The notes below the pieces were generated by a model. The model made no database searches. It had not been told where the DNA came from and saw only the letters and a program-made list of their open reading frames with translations. A stretch of 64,000 bases of DNA from Pedobacter sp. PACM 27299 (GTDB taxonomy: Bacteria; Bacteroidota; Bacteroidia; Sphingobacteriales; Sphingobacteriaceae), in the NCBI RefSeq assembly GCF_001412655.1, contig NZ_CP012996.1, positions 372,001-436,000 of the forward strand, given 5' to 3'. The stretch's first letter is position 1; each line of letters opens with the position of its first letter. Shown here piece by piece: positions 54,771 to 63,931 of this stretch. The translations under genes were made by a program, and so were the position numbers.

Positions 54771-55337
54771 ATGATAGAAGTACAAAATACACTCGTTCAC
54801 GAGGACCTGATCAGCGAAAGCTTCGTCTGTAACTTAAACAAGTGTAAAGGCATTTGCTGCGTCGAAGGTGATGCAGGTGCCCCTTTAGATGTAGCTGAAA
54901 CCGCGATCCTGAAGGATATTTATCCAAAAATTAAACACCTGCTGGAAGCAAAAGGGATTCAGGCCATCGAAGAACAGGGAACTTCAGTAGTAGATGCTGA
55001 TGGCGACCTGACGACGCCTTGTGTGGATGGAAATAAAGAATGTGCCTACGTGACTTTCGAAAATGGCATTACCAAATGCGGTATCGAAAAAGGTTATGAA
55101 CAAGGTCTGGTAGAATGGCAAAAACCAATCTCCTGCCATTTGTACCCTATCCGCGTAACGCAATACCCGGAATTTGAAGTGTTAAACTACGACAGATGGC
55201 ACATTTGCCATGATGCCTGTTCCTTTGGAAGAGAGTTGAAAGTCCCGGTATACCAGTTCCTGAAAGGGCCGCTGATTAGAAAGTATGGCGCAGAATGGTA
55301 TGCAGAGCTGGAAAATAGTGTAGCCACAAATCAATAA
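54771..55337 (+). CDS. DUF3109 Cys-rich protein
   Basis: Cytoplasmic protein of 188 residues in the DUF3109 family, related to YkgJ-type zinc/iron-cluster proteins. The N-terminal cysteines C20, C25, C29 and C30 (FVCNLNKCKGICC) are joined by more Cys in CVDGNKECAYVTF, ITKCGIEKG, SCHLYPIR and HICHDACSFGR, so a multi-Cys metal or Fe-S site is likely. The function is unknown. It starts 5 bp after DUF3108 and ends the run of three uncharacterised genes. Confidence 0.85.
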   Translation: MIEVQNTLVHEDLISESFVCNLNKCKGICCVEGDAGAPLDVAETAILKDIYPKIKHLLEAKGIQAIEEQGTSVVDADGDLTTPCVDGNKECAYVTFENGITKCGIEKGYEQGLVEWQKPISCHLYPIRVTQYPEFEVLNYDRWHICHDACSFGRELKVPVYQFLKGPLIRKYGAEWYAELENSVATNQ

Positions 55338-55423
55338 AGCGAAGCAGAATTTCCGAAGCCTGACCGCCAAAATAATTTGAACCAGAATTCAAAACATATA
55401 CTTACAAAAACCAACCTACGGAA

Positions 55424-56284
55424 GTGAAAGGAATAATTTTAGCAGGAGGAAGCGGGACAAGACTGCACCCTCTGACTCTAGTAATGAGCAAGCAAATGAT
55501 GCCGGTTTATGATAAACCGATGATCTATTACCCATTGTCAACTTTAATGCTTGCAGGAATCAGAGAAATTCTGATCATCTCTACGCCACATGATTTGCCG
55601 AACTTTAAAAAGTTATTAGGTGATGGAAAAGAGCTGGGCTGCGAGTTCTCGTATGCAGAACAGGCAGATCCGAATGGTCTGGCACAAGCCTTTGTGATCG
55701 GTGCTGATTTTATCGGTACAGATAAGGTGGCTTTGGTACTTGGCGACAATATTTTCTATGGTGATGGGATGTCTAACCTATTACAGGCAAGTTCAGATCC
55801 TGAAGGTGGTGTCGTTTTCGCTTACCGCGTTTCTGATCCGGAACGTTATGGTGTAGTGGAATTTGACACCGAAAATCGTGCCATCTCTATCGAAGAGAAA
55901 CCAGTAGCACCAAAATCTGATTATGCAGTTCCTGGACTTTATTTCTACGACAATAGCGTAGTGGAAATTGCTAAAAATATCAAACCTTCCCCTCGTGGTG
56001 AGTATGAAATCACAGATGTGAACAAAGTATACTTGGAGCAGAATAAGCTGAAAGTTGGCGTATTGAGCAGAGGAACAGCCTGGTTAGATACCGGAACTTT
56101 TGCCTCCTTAATGCAGGCCGGACAGTTTGTACAGGTGATCGAAGAACGTCAGGGACTGAAAATCGGATGTATCGAAGAGGTCGCTTACCGAATGGGCTTT
56201 ATCGATAAAGAACAACTGCGTAAAATCGCGATACCATTGGTGAAAAGTGGTTATGGTGCGTATTTGTTGAAAATGATCAAGTAG
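55424..56284 (+). CDS. rmlA: Glucose-1-phosphate thymidylyltransferase (GTG start)
   Basis: Nucleotidyltransferase making dTDP-glucose, the entry to dTDP-rhamnose and other deoxysugars. The motif [16 protein letters not shown] begins at residue 3; [13 protein letters not shown] and [23 protein letters not shown] are diagnostic. The protein is 286 residues. GTG 55424 is the start because MKGIILAGG is the family N-terminus and no ATG precedes it in frame. rmlB/C/D are not adjacent, so the downstream sugar is not determined. A terminator follows. Confidence 0.96.
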   Translation: MKGIILAGGSGTRLHPLTLVMSKQMMPVYDKPMIYYPLSTLMLAGIREILIISTPHDLPNFKKLLGDGKELGCEFSYAEQADPNGLAQAFVIGADFIGTDKVALVLGDNIFYGDGMSNLLQASSDPEGGVVFAYRVSDPERYGVVEFDTENRAISIEEKPVAPKSDYAVPGLYFYDNSVVEIAKNIKPSPRGEYEITDVNKVYLEQNKLKVGVLSRGTAWLDTGTFASLMQAGQFVQVIEERQGLKIGCIEEVAYRMGFIDKEQLRKIAIPLVKSGYGAYLLKMIK

Positions 56285-56309
56285 TACTCAAATCATAAAT
56301 CATATCCAA

Positions 56310-56336
56310 AACCTGGCAATTCGCCGGGTTTTTTTA
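56310..56336 (+). terminator. Intrinsic terminator of rmlA
   Basis: Stem AACCTGGC (56310-56317) / GCCGGGTT (56323-56330) with one T-G mismatch and loop AATTC, followed by a T-run to 56335. It lies 25 bp after the rmlA stop codon. Confidence 0.88.
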
Positions 56337-56461
56337 TGGAAAAACTTTTTTATCAGCTATTTAGTCTACTGACCATCTATTCAGTTTTCAAGGTCTTAAG
56401 GGCAGAATCTCCGTTTTATCTTTAAAGATGGAGCCCTTTAGAAAGTAACAATTATGCTGAT

Positions 56462-56486
56462 GCCAAAATCATTTAATCTTTTGGCA
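56462..56486. repeat. Candidate operator upstream of the fucosidase gene
   Basis: The intergenic region 56285-56587 holds the rmlA terminator, then this element. GCCAAAATCATTTAAT (56462-56477) is one copy of a 16-nt direct repeat found again at 58783-58798 before fucP. Here it also forms the left part of a dyad TGCCAAAA-N10-TTTTGGCA (56461-56486). A possible promoter lies 37 bp further (TTTG 56523-56526, TACCTTAA 56544-56551, -7 match 6 of 8). Regulatory function is inferred. Confidence 0.5.
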
Positions 56487-56587
56487 ATTTCAACAATGTA
56501 TATCGCTGTATAATCCGCTTTCTTTGAGTTTATAGCTTTTTATTACCTTAATCCTTGACACGCCTCTAGAACAAAATAGAAACTCCA

Positions 56588-58783
56588 ATGACAACGAAAC
56601 AGAAATCAGGAATTTTGCTCCTTCTACTCCTTTTATGCAGCAACATTAGCTTTTCTCAGCAGCAACAACATGATCCTAAGGCGTTAAAAGCCTGGCAAGA
56701 CCAGAAATATAGCCTATTTATTCATTATGGAATTTACTCGGTATTGGGTGGTGTATGGGAAGGCAAAGAAATCAGCAAAGGCCTGAGCGAGCAGATTCAG
56801 GCGCATGCAGGCATTTATAGTGATACTTATGCTAGTGTTGCTAAAAGGTTTAATCCTAAAGATTGGAATGCAGATACTATCGTTTCACTAGCCAAAAAAG
56901 CAGGAATGCGCTCCATTGTGATCACTTCTAAACACCACGATGGTTTCTGCATGTTTAAAACGGCAACTACCGATTTCAATGTGGTGGATGCGACGCCTTT
57001 TAAAAGAGATATTCTGAAAGAACTTTCGGATGCCTGTAAACGTGGCGGCTTAAGATTCGGGTTGTACTTTTCCCTAATCGACTGGCATTATCCACAGGCA
57101 TCGCCGATCTCCAGCAGTAACTCCGATTACATTACTCCCGAACACGTTCAATACAATAAAAAACAAATCACAGAACTGCTGAGCAATTACGGCCCAATCT
57201 CAGAATTGTGGTTCGATATGGGCTCTCAGAATGCAGCAGAAAGTAAAGAACTGAGAGATTTAGTACATAAATTACAGCCTGATTGTATGATTGGCAGCCG
57301 TATTGGAAACGATATGGGCGATTTTAATGTGATGGGAGATAACCAGGAACCAGATTATGCGATTGGCGTGCCTTGGCAGTCGCCAGCTTCTTTCTTCGAT
57401 GATACCTGGGGTTACAGATCATGGCAGGACAGAGGCAGCGAAGCCGTTAAAACCAAAGAAAAGTTAACCAGTCTGATTCGTGTAGTGAGCAGAGGAGGGA
57501 ACTTCCTGTTGAATATCGGCCCAAAAGGTGATGGATCAGTAGTCGGTTTTGAAAAAGACATTTTACTCAATATCGGAAAATGGCTGGACAAAAATGGAGA
57601 AGCCATTTATAGCACGGATGCAGATCCTTTTCATGTTTCCTTTAAATGGGGCAGCTTAACCTCAAAGCCTAATCAGCTTTATTTACATGTAATGAGTCAT
57701 CCTGAAAATGGACAGATCGTTTTACCAGGCCTTAAAGGCAAGATCAAAAGTATAGGGGTATTGGGCGAAAAGAATCAAAAGATCAGTTTTATACAGAACA
57801 ATCAAGAGTTCAAAATCAATGTCCCAGCTAGCATCAACCCAGATAAAGAATTCAAAGTCATCAAGATAACGTTTGCCAATGGTTTCAGTGTACCACCGGC
57901 TAATGTGATTAAAATTCCTGCGGATGGCTTAAACGTAAATGCAGCAGCTCCTACAAACGGACACGGAATCAACTTAAATTCCCATAATGCGTTTAAACAT
58001 TACAGCAGTTCAGGAATAGATTACAATACCAGATTCCAAAGCACAGTTAAAGAATCCTGGACATTGCAGCCCTTGAAAAACGCAGGCTATAAACCTGTAA
58101 TCTATTATTCGGCACAGGAAAAAGGGAAAACGATAGACCTTGAAATCAATGGAAAAGTAAATTCCCTGACTTTCACTGATGGTAAAGCCATACCTATAAA
58201 ACAGCAGGGGTCGCTCAATTGGGGTCCAATTTACCTATCTGATTCTCAGTGGACAGGGATTGAAGGTTTTCCAGGACAGGTCAAAAATATAGACCCAAAC
58301 CAGGCATGGGGTAATGGTAAATTAACCTGGACGAAGAAAGCCGATTGGAAAAACAACGAGAAATATACCTTAGCAGCAGATCGCAGCAGTGCTGTTTATG
58401 TGCTGCAGGAAATCACAGCAACAGAAGATCAGCCCTTCCTGGCCGGTATGACCAGCACAGATGGTCTGGTGGTCGTGCTCAATGGAGAGACATTGGCGAT
58501 CCATAACAACCCTTTCAAAGAAAACCAGTGGAATGACCTGATCTTACTGCCGCTAAAGAAAGGTAAAAACCAGTTGCTGCTGAAGATTTACAATGGTTAT
58601 CAAAAGAAAATAGATCTTGGAATTGATACAACTCAGCCACAGGAATTATTTTCAAAAGAACTTCCTGCGATCTCTCTGGAAAAAGGAAAATATTATCCTT
58701 TCAGCTGGCAGCTCCATCAACCAAATTCTCCGCATAGTACGCTTGGATTGTCAAATGTTAGCCTTGTTTTACCAGAAAACTAG
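56588..58783 (+). CDS. Alpha-L-fucosidase, GH29
   Basis: Exported family 29 glycoside hydrolase, 731 residues, releasing L-fucose from glycans in the periplasm or outside. The signal peptide covers about 1-23 (ILLLLLLLCSNISFS). The catalytic domain, about 35-360, has FIHYGIYSVLGG, TSKHHDGFCMF and the nucleophile D210 in ELWFDMGSQ. The C-terminal half (about 455-731) is a beta-rich region found in some Bacteroidota fucosidases, possibly carbohydrate-binding. It begins the fucose utilisation locus. Confidence 0.94.
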   Translation: MTTKQKSGILLLLLLLCSNISFSQQQQHDPKALKAWQDQKYSLFIHYGIYSVLGGVWEGKEISKGLSEQIQAHAGIYSDTYASVAKRFNPKDWNADTIVSLAKKAGMRSIVITSKHHDGFCMFKTATTDFNVVDATPFKRDILKELSDACKRGGLRFGLYFSLIDWHYPQASPISSSNSDYITPEHVQYNKKQITELLSNYGPISELWFDMGSQNAAESKELRDLVHKLQPDCMIGSRIGNDMGDFNVMGDNQEPDYAIGVPWQSPASFFDDTWGYRSWQDRGSEAVKTKEKLTSLIRVVSRGGNFLLNIGPKGDGSVVGFEKDILLNIGKWLDKNGEAIYSTDADPFHVSFKWGSLTSKPNQLYLHVMSHPENGQIVLPGLKGKIKSIGVLGEKNQKISFIQNNQEFKINVPASINPDKEFKVIKITFANGFSVPPANVIKIPADGLNVNAAAPTNGHGINLNSHNAFKHYSSSGIDYNTRFQSTVKESWTLQPLKNAGYKPVIYYSAQEKGKTIDLEINGKVNSLTFTDGKAIPIKQQGSLNWGPIYLSDSQWTGIEGFPGQVKNIDPNQAWGNGKLTWTKKADWKNNEKYTLAADRSSAVYVLQEITATEDQPFLAGMTSTDGLVVVLNGETLAIHNNPFKENQWNDLILLPLKKGKNQLLLKIYNGYQKKIDLGIDTTQPQELFSKELPAISLEKGKYYPFSWQLHQPNSPHSTLGLSNVSLVLPEN

Positions 58784-58815
58784 CCAAAATCATTTAATGA
58801 TATGATAATATCATA
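58783..58815. repeat. Direct-repeat copy and palindromes upstream of fucP
   Basis: In the 85-bp gap before fucP: second copy of GCCAAAATCATTTAAT (58783-58798, its first base shared with the fucosidase stop codon), a 13-bp palindrome ATCATT-T-AATGAT (58789-58801) and an adjacent 15-bp palindrome TATGATA-A-TATCATA (58801-58815). The repetition of a 16-nt sequence upstream of two fucose genes and the dyad symmetry suggest a regulator site; this is inference from sequence only. Confidence 0.5.
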
Positions 58816-58868
58816 AAATAAAATGTAAGAGAATTCGCGTCCTTTGGGTAACCAAATAAATTAAACCG

Positions 58869-60131
58869 ATGACTAAGAATAAATACCTGTTTCCGTTTAT
58901 CATGATTACGTCCCTCTTTTTTATGTGGGGCTTCGTTCATAATCTTGATCCGATTTTAATCCCTCACCTGAAGAAGTCATTTAGCCTGTCTACTTTACAA
59001 GCTTCATTGGTAGATTCGGCAGTTTTTATCGCCTATTTCCTGATGGCCTTACCAGCAGGATTTCTGATGAAAAAATATGGATATAAAGCAGGGATCATTA
59101 TGGGACTGATCTTATTCGCCATTGGTTCGTTTTTGTTTATTCCTGCAGCAAATACACAGTCCTACTTTTTCTTTTTGATCGCGCTTTTTATCATTGCCTG
59201 CGGATTAACCATCCTGGAAACAGCAGCAAATCCTTATGCTTCCTTATTAGGACCTGAGGAAACTTCTACTTTTCGTTTAAATTTTGCACAATCATTTAAT
59301 GGCCTGGCAGCCACTTTAGCCCCGATTATCGGTGCTAAAATTATCATGACTAAAGGAAATACAGAAGAAGAATTAAATGCGATGACGGAGTCGGCCAGAC
59401 AAATTGCCCTGGCTTCCGAAGCATCCAGCGTGAAAATGCCATACTTCATTTTGGGTAGTATTATCCTGGTCATCGCCATCATTTTTGTCTTCCTGAAACT
59501 TCCTGAAATTAAAGAAACAGCGCAAAAGAAAGGGGAAAAAACAGGGATCATTCATGCACTGGCACATAAACACCTGAGCTGGGCAGTAATCACCCAATTT
59601 TTCTACGTAGGCGCACAAGTATGTGTGTTCAGTCTTTTCATCTTATATGCGACTAAAGCAGCCGGAATTGACGAACAAGAGGCGGCAAAATATGCTGGAT
59701 TTGGTGTAGGGATGGCTTTTATGATCGGTAGGTTCTTTGGAACATTCCTCATGAAGTTTATCGCCCCGCCAAAATTGCTGTCGATTTACGCAGCAATCTG
59801 TATCCTGCTATCCGCAGCAGCCATGACAGTGACCGGTATGATTGCCATTTATGTCGTCATCGGAATCGCATTCTTTATGTCAATTATGTTTCCATCGATT
59901 TTTTCGCTGGGCATCAGAGAACTGGGTAAAGATACCAAATTTGGCAGCAGCCTCATCATCATGTCAATCGTTGGCGGTGCCATCCTTCCCTTAGGAATGG
60001 GGCATATTGCCGACCTTACTCACAACATTCAGTTGGGTTATATCGTTCCCTTAATATGTTTTATAGTGGTATTCCTATTTGGAATCAAAGGCCATAAAGT
60101 GGTGCCAATCACCTCTGGTAGTTCAAATTAA
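58869..60131 (+). CDS. fucP: L-fucose:H+ symporter (MFS)
   Basis: Major facilitator superfamily protein, 420 residues with 12 predicted helices. It matches FucP at FFMWGFVHNLDPILIPHLKKSF, LVDSAVFIAYFLMALPAGFLMKKYGYKAG, and the fifth-helix ETAANPYASLLGP; the helix 1 Asp (NLDP) is D28, near the proton/sugar Asp of E. coli FucP. It is 85 bp downstream of the fucosidase and 4 bp before the mutarotase. Confidence 0.93.
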   Translation: MTKNKYLFPFIMITSLFFMWGFVHNLDPILIPHLKKSFSLSTLQASLVDSAVFIAYFLMALPAGFLMKKYGYKAGIIMGLILFAIGSFLFIPAANTQSYFFFLIALFIIACGLTILETAANPYASLLGPEETSTFRLNFAQSFNGLAATLAPIIGAKIIMTKGNTEEELNAMTESARQIALASEASSVKMPYFILGSIILVIAIIFVFLKLPEIKETAQKKGEKTGIIHALAHKHLSWAVITQFFYVGAQVCVFSLFILYATKAAGIDEQEAAKYAGFGVGMAFMIGRFFGTFLMKFIAPPKLLSIYAAICILLSAAAMTVTGMIAIYVVIGIAFFMSIMFPSIFSLGIRELGKDTKFGSSLIIMSIVGGAILPLGMGHIADLTHNIQLGYIVPLICFIVVFLFGIKGHKVVPITSGSSN

Positions 60132-60135
60132 TTTT

Positions 60136-60468
60136 ATGAGTAAAAAGTATTATTTAACGCTGGATTTAAAAGCGGACGATCAATTGATCGCAGAATATGA
60201 AGCAATGCATAAGGCGGTATGGCCCGAAATCATAGAAAGCATCACCTCGTCCGGGATACAGAATATGGAGATCTATAGGGTAGGAAACCGCCTGTTTATG
60301 ATCATGGAGGTGAGCGATGACTTTAGCTTTGAGCAAAAAGCAGCCATGGATGCCAGCAATGAAAAAGTGCAGGAGTGGGAAACCCTCATGTGGAAATATC
60401 AACAGGCCTTACCGGGCGCCAAACCCGGAGAGAAATGGATGATGATGGATAGAATATTTCAATTATAA
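60136..60468 (+). CDS. L-rhamnose/L-fucose mutarotase, RhaM family
   Basis: Dimeric alpha/beta-barrel mutarotase of 110 residues that interconverts sugar anomers. The start is ATG 60136 (MSKKYYLTLDLKADDQLIAEYEAMHKAVWPEI); a longer frame from 60079 overlaps fucP and was rejected. The conserved His in MHKAVWPEI, the GIQNMEIYRVGNRLFMIMEV strand and the C-terminal Trp/Met residues fit the RhaM family. Given the fucosidase and FucP, L-fucose is the likely substrate. It starts 4 bp after fucP. Confidence 0.9.
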   Translation: MSKKYYLTLDLKADDQLIAEYEAMHKAVWPEIIESITSSGIQNMEIYRVGNRLFMIMEVSDDFSFEQKAAMDASNEKVQEWETLMWKYQQALPGAKPGEKWMMMDRIFQL

Positions 60469-60474
60469 AGGCCA

Positions 60475-62133
60475 ATGTCAGCAAGCAATAACAACAGTTT
60501 TTTACAAATCCATCCGGATGATAATGTGCTGGTAGCCTTACAGGATTTACCAAAAGGGCAGGTCATCGAATGGAACAATTCGCAGATTATCTTACAGGAT
60601 GATATCCGCGCAAAACATAAATTCTTTATCCAGGACATGAAAGTGGACGATGAAGTATTGATGTATGGCGTATTAGTAGGAAAAGCAACCAGCCCAATTT
60701 TAAAAGGTGGACTCATGACTACAGATAATATCCACCACGCTTCTCAGGATTATAGCTTCAGAGACATCAATTACCAATGGCAAAAACCCGACGTTTCCAG
60801 GTTTGCCAAACGCACATTCAATGGATATCACCGTAAAGATGGTAGAGTGGGGACCGCCAATTACTGGCTGTTCATCCCTACCGTTTTCTGTGAAAATAGA
60901 AACCTGGATGTAATTAAAGAGTCTTTATACCATACTTTAGGCTACGCGGTAACAGATAAATACAGGTCTTTTACAGATCAGTTGCTAACAGCCTTCAAGG
61001 AAGGTGCCGCTTTGGAATCTTTCCAGCTGGACCATATCGCCGCTGCAGAACCTGTGAAAAACAGGGTGTTTAAAAATGTAGATGGGATCAAATTTCTAAA
61101 TCATCAAGGTGGTTGTGGTGGCACAAGACAAGATTCTGCTTTATTGAGCAATCTGCTGGCTGCGTATGCAGACCATCCAAATGTGGCGGGAATTACCGTA
61201 TTGAGCTTGGGTTGCCAGCATTTGCAAACACAGGACTTATTAAATGATGTCAAAAAGAGAAACCCAGAATTCGATAAAGACATCCTGATCTTTGAACAGC
61301 AGCAAAGTCAGAGTGAAGAACAATTGATCAAAGAAGCAATTCTCAAAACATTTGTCGGGCTGACAGAAATCAATAAAATAGAACGTGCACCAGCACCTTT
61401 AAGTGCCTTGTGTGTAGGCGTGAAATGTGGAGGTAGTGATGGTTTCAGCGGGATTTCGGCAAATCCTTCCGTAGGTTATACCTCAGATTTATTAGTCGCG
61501 CTGGGTGCTAAAGTCCTGCTGGCAGAATTCCCGGAATTGTGCGGTGCAGAACAGAACATTATCGACAGGTGTGTGGACAAAGCAACCGCTGATAAGTTTA
61601 TTCGCCTGATGCAGGAATATGATGCCCAGGCACATGCCGTAGGTTCCGGTTTCCACATGAACCCTTCCCCAGGAAATATTAAAGATGGCCTGATTACCGA
61701 CGCGATTAAAAGCACAGGAGCAGCCAAAAAAGCAGGTACCTCGCCAGTAGTGGATGTGCTGGACTATACAGAGCCGGTTACCAAACCTGGACTAAGTCTC
61801 GTATGTACGCCTGGAAATGATGTGGAAGCAACGACCGGAAAAGCAGCAAGTGGCGCTACACTGATTTTGTTTACCACCGGTTTAGGAACGCCAACAGGAA
61901 ATCCGGTATGTCCCGTGATCAAAATCGCGACAAATACAGCCTTGGCTACCAGAATGGGGGATATCATCGATATTGATACCGGTGCGATCATCCGCGGAGA
62001 AAAAACAATCGAAGAAATGGGTGTGGAAATCCTGGAATACTGTATCAAAGCAGCAAGTGGTGAAATCACTCCGAAAGCAGTATTACTAAATCAGGATGAC
62101 TTTATTCCTTGGAAAAGAGGAGTTTCACTCTAA
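60475..62133 (+). CDS. UxaA-family dehydratase (predicted L-fuconate dehydratase)
   Basis: Altronate-dehydratase-like protein of 552 residues. Residues about 12-90 form a SAF domain (HPDDNVLVALQDLPKGQVI) and 110-545 the UxaA/GarD domain, with DGRVGTANYWLFIPTVFCENRN, HQGGCGGTRQDS, LGCQHLQ, VGVKCGGSDGFSGISANPSVG and TTGLGTPTGNPVCPVIK, including conserved Cys and His probably binding iron. The family acts on altronate, galactarate or similar acids; here it follows FucP and the mutarotase by 6 bp, so fuconate is the likely substrate. The well-known fuconate dehydratase belongs to the enolase superfamily. Confidence 0.85.
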   Translation: MSASNNNSFLQIHPDDNVLVALQDLPKGQVIEWNNSQIILQDDIRAKHKFFIQDMKVDDEVLMYGVLVGKATSPILKGGLMTTDNIHHASQDYSFRDINYQWQKPDVSRFAKRTFNGYHRKDGRVGTANYWLFIPTVFCENRNLDVIKESLYHTLGYAVTDKYRSFTDQLLTAFKEGAALESFQLDHIAAAEPVKNRVFKNVDGIKFLNHQGGCGGTRQDSALLSNLLAAYADHPNVAGITVLSLGCQHLQTQDLLNDVKKRNPEFDKDILIFEQQQSQSEEQLIKEAILKTFVGLTEINKIERAPAPLSALCVGVKCGGSDGFSGISANPSVGYTSDLLVALGAKVLLAEFPELCGAEQNIIDRCVDKATADKFIRLMQEYDAQAHAVGSGFHMNPSPGNIKDGLITDAIKSTGAAKKAGTSPVVDVLDYTEPVTKPGLSLVCTPGNDVEATTGKAASGATLILFTTGLGTPTGNPVCPVIKIATNTALATRMGDIIDIDTGAIIRGEKTIEEMGVEILEYCIKAASGEITPKAVLLNQDDFIPWKRGVSL

Positions 62134-62189
62134 AAGACAATTAGAACGCTCATGATCAATAAATAGAGTTTTCATTATTTTATCATATT

Positions 62190-62954
62190 ATGTTTAGTTT
62201 AAAAGGAAAATCAGCAATTATAACAGGTGGAGGCAGTGGAATAGGAAAAGCTATTTCCATGCTCTTTGCTAAACAAGGGGCAAATGTCCATATCATTGAA
62301 TTAAATGCAGCAGCAGCGGAACAAGCGGTAGCCGAAATTCAGGCCGCAGGTGGTACTGCTGATGCCTATGGCTGCGATGTGAGCAATCAGGAAGCAGTAG
62401 TAGAAGTCTTTCAAAAGATCGGTGCGATTGATATCTTAGTGAATAACGCTGGTATCGCACATATTGGGAAAGCAGATACGACTTCTGAAGAAGATTTCAC
62501 TAAAGTATTCAACGTAAATGTAAAAGGTGCGTACAACTGTTTATATGCAGGAATCCCCGCATTAAAGAACAGCAGCTCTGCAGTAATTCTAAATATGGCC
62601 TCTATTGCTGCTGTAGTAGGGATTACAGACCGTTTTGCCTACTCTATGAGTAAAGGTGCCATCTTCGCAATGACGCTTTCTGTAGCGCGCGATTATATGG
62701 CAGAGGGCATCCGCTGCAACAGCATTTCACCGGCAAGGGTACATACGCCTTTCGTAGATGGCTTTATCGCTAAAAATTACGCCGGAAAAGAAGCAGAGAT
62801 TTTTGAGAAGTTATCGAAAAGTCAGCCGGTAGGCCGTATGGGAAAACCAGAAGAAGTAGCTTCATTAGCACTTTACCTGTGCTCGGAAGAAGCAGGATTT
62901 ATCACCGGTAATGATTATCCACTAGATGGTGGTTTCATTAAATTGAATAATTAA
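62190..62954 (+). CDS. SDR oxidoreductase, predicted 2-keto-3-deoxy-L-fuconate dehydrogenase
   Basis: Classical SDR of 254 residues. The cofactor loop is TGGGSGIGK (10-18), the NNAG motif is DILVNNAGIAHIG, and the catalytic Tyr-Lys pair is in RFAYSMSKGAIF, with MASIA upstream. The expected reaction is NAD-dependent oxidation of 2-keto-3-deoxy-L-fuconate to 2,4-diketo-3-deoxy-L-fuconate, but L-fucose dehydrogenase is an alternative. It is located between the dehydratase and the FAH-family hydrolase. The 56-bp upstream contains ATTTTATCATATTATG (62177-62192), similar to the palindrome before fucP on the other strand. Confidence 0.85.
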   Translation: MFSLKGKSAIITGGGSGIGKAISMLFAKQGANVHIIELNAAAAEQAVAEIQAAGGTADAYGCDVSNQEAVVEVFQKIGAIDILVNNAGIAHIGKADTTSEEDFTKVFNVNVKGAYNCLYAGIPALKNSSSAVILNMASIAAVVGITDRFAYSMSKGAIFAMTLSVARDYMAEGIRCNSISPARVHTPFVDGFIAKNYAGKEAEIFEKLSKSQPVGRMGKPEEVASLALYLCSEEAGFITGNDYPLDGGFIKLNN

Positions 62955-63073
62955 AAAAACACATCGTATTTTAGGAATGCGAATTAATCCATACCAGAAG
63001 ATATCAAAAATATAATCGGTAGGGATTGAATGAGATATACAATTGAATACACACAATATTTAGCTAACTAACA

Positions 63074-63931
63074 ATGAAATTAATCAGATGGGGAGTTGCC
63101 GATCAGGAAAAGACCGGTGTAATTATAAACGATATTTGGTATGATACTTCTGCTTTCGGAGCAGATTATAACGAACTGTTTTTTCAAAACGACGGCCTGA
63201 CAAAACTAGCCGCTTTTGTAAAAGAAAATGAAGGTAAACTACCTGTCGTTCCTGCAGATACCCGCCTGGGATCTCCTGTAGCACGCCCTTCAAAAATTGT
63301 ATGTATCGGTTTAAACTACGCAGATCATGCGAAAGAAACCAATGCACCAATGCCGCCTGAGCCAGTGATTTTTATGAAATCAACTACGGCATTAACAGGT
63401 CCTAACGACAATATCATCATCCCTAAAAACTCTGTAAAGACGGATTGGGAAGTGGAATTGGCAGTCGTGATCAGCAAAAAAGCATCTTACGTTGAGGAAG
63501 CTGATGCCCTAGATTATGTAGCAGGTTATGTGCTGCACAATGACGTGTCAGAGCGTGAGTTCCAGATCGAAAGAAATGGTACCTGGGATAAAGGAAAAGG
63601 CTGTGATACTTTCGCACCATTAGGCCCATTCCTTGCCACTCCCGACGAGATCGCTGATGTCAATAACCTTCGCCTGTGGCTGACCGTAAACGGTGAGAAA
63701 ATGCAGGACGGAAATACGTCTAATTTTATTTTTAACATCCCTTTCGTGATTTCTTATGTGAGTCAGTTTATGACTTTACTGCCTGGGGATGTGATTTCTA
63801 CAGGTACGCCTGCAGGTGTTGGCTTAGGCTTTAAACCTCCGGTATACCTAAAAGCGGGTGATGTTGTGGAGCTTGGTATTGACGGCCTTGGTACTTCAAA
63901 ACAGCTGCTGGTAGACTATGTTAAAAATTGA
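63074..63931 (+). CDS. Fumarylacetoacetate-hydrolase-family protein, predicted 2,4-diketo-3-deoxy-L-fuconate hydrolase
   Basis: FAH-superfamily hydrolase of 285 residues that would cleave 2,4-diketo-3-deoxy-L-fuconate into pyruvate and L-lactate. The C-terminal catalytic domain (about 75-285) has IVCIGLNYADHAKETNAPMP and metal ligands in WEVELAVVI (Glu) and HNDVSEREFQIER, followed by KGCDTFAPLGPFLATPDEI and STGTPAGVGLGFKPPVYL. It starts 119 bp after the SDR; its last 14 bp overlap the next gene. Confidence 0.88.
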   Translation: MKLIRWGVADQEKTGVIINDIWYDTSAFGADYNELFFQNDGLTKLAAFVKENEGKLPVVPADTRLGSPVARPSKIVCIGLNYADHAKETNAPMPPEPVIFMKSTTALTGPNDNIIIPKNSVKTDWEVELAVVISKKASYVEEADALDYVAGYVLHNDVSEREFQIERNGTWDKGKGCDTFAPLGPFLATPDEIADVNNLRLWLTVNGEKMQDGNTSNFIFNIPFVISYVSQFMTLLPGDVISTGTPAGVGLGFKPPVYLKAGDVVELGIDGLGTSKQLLVDYVKN

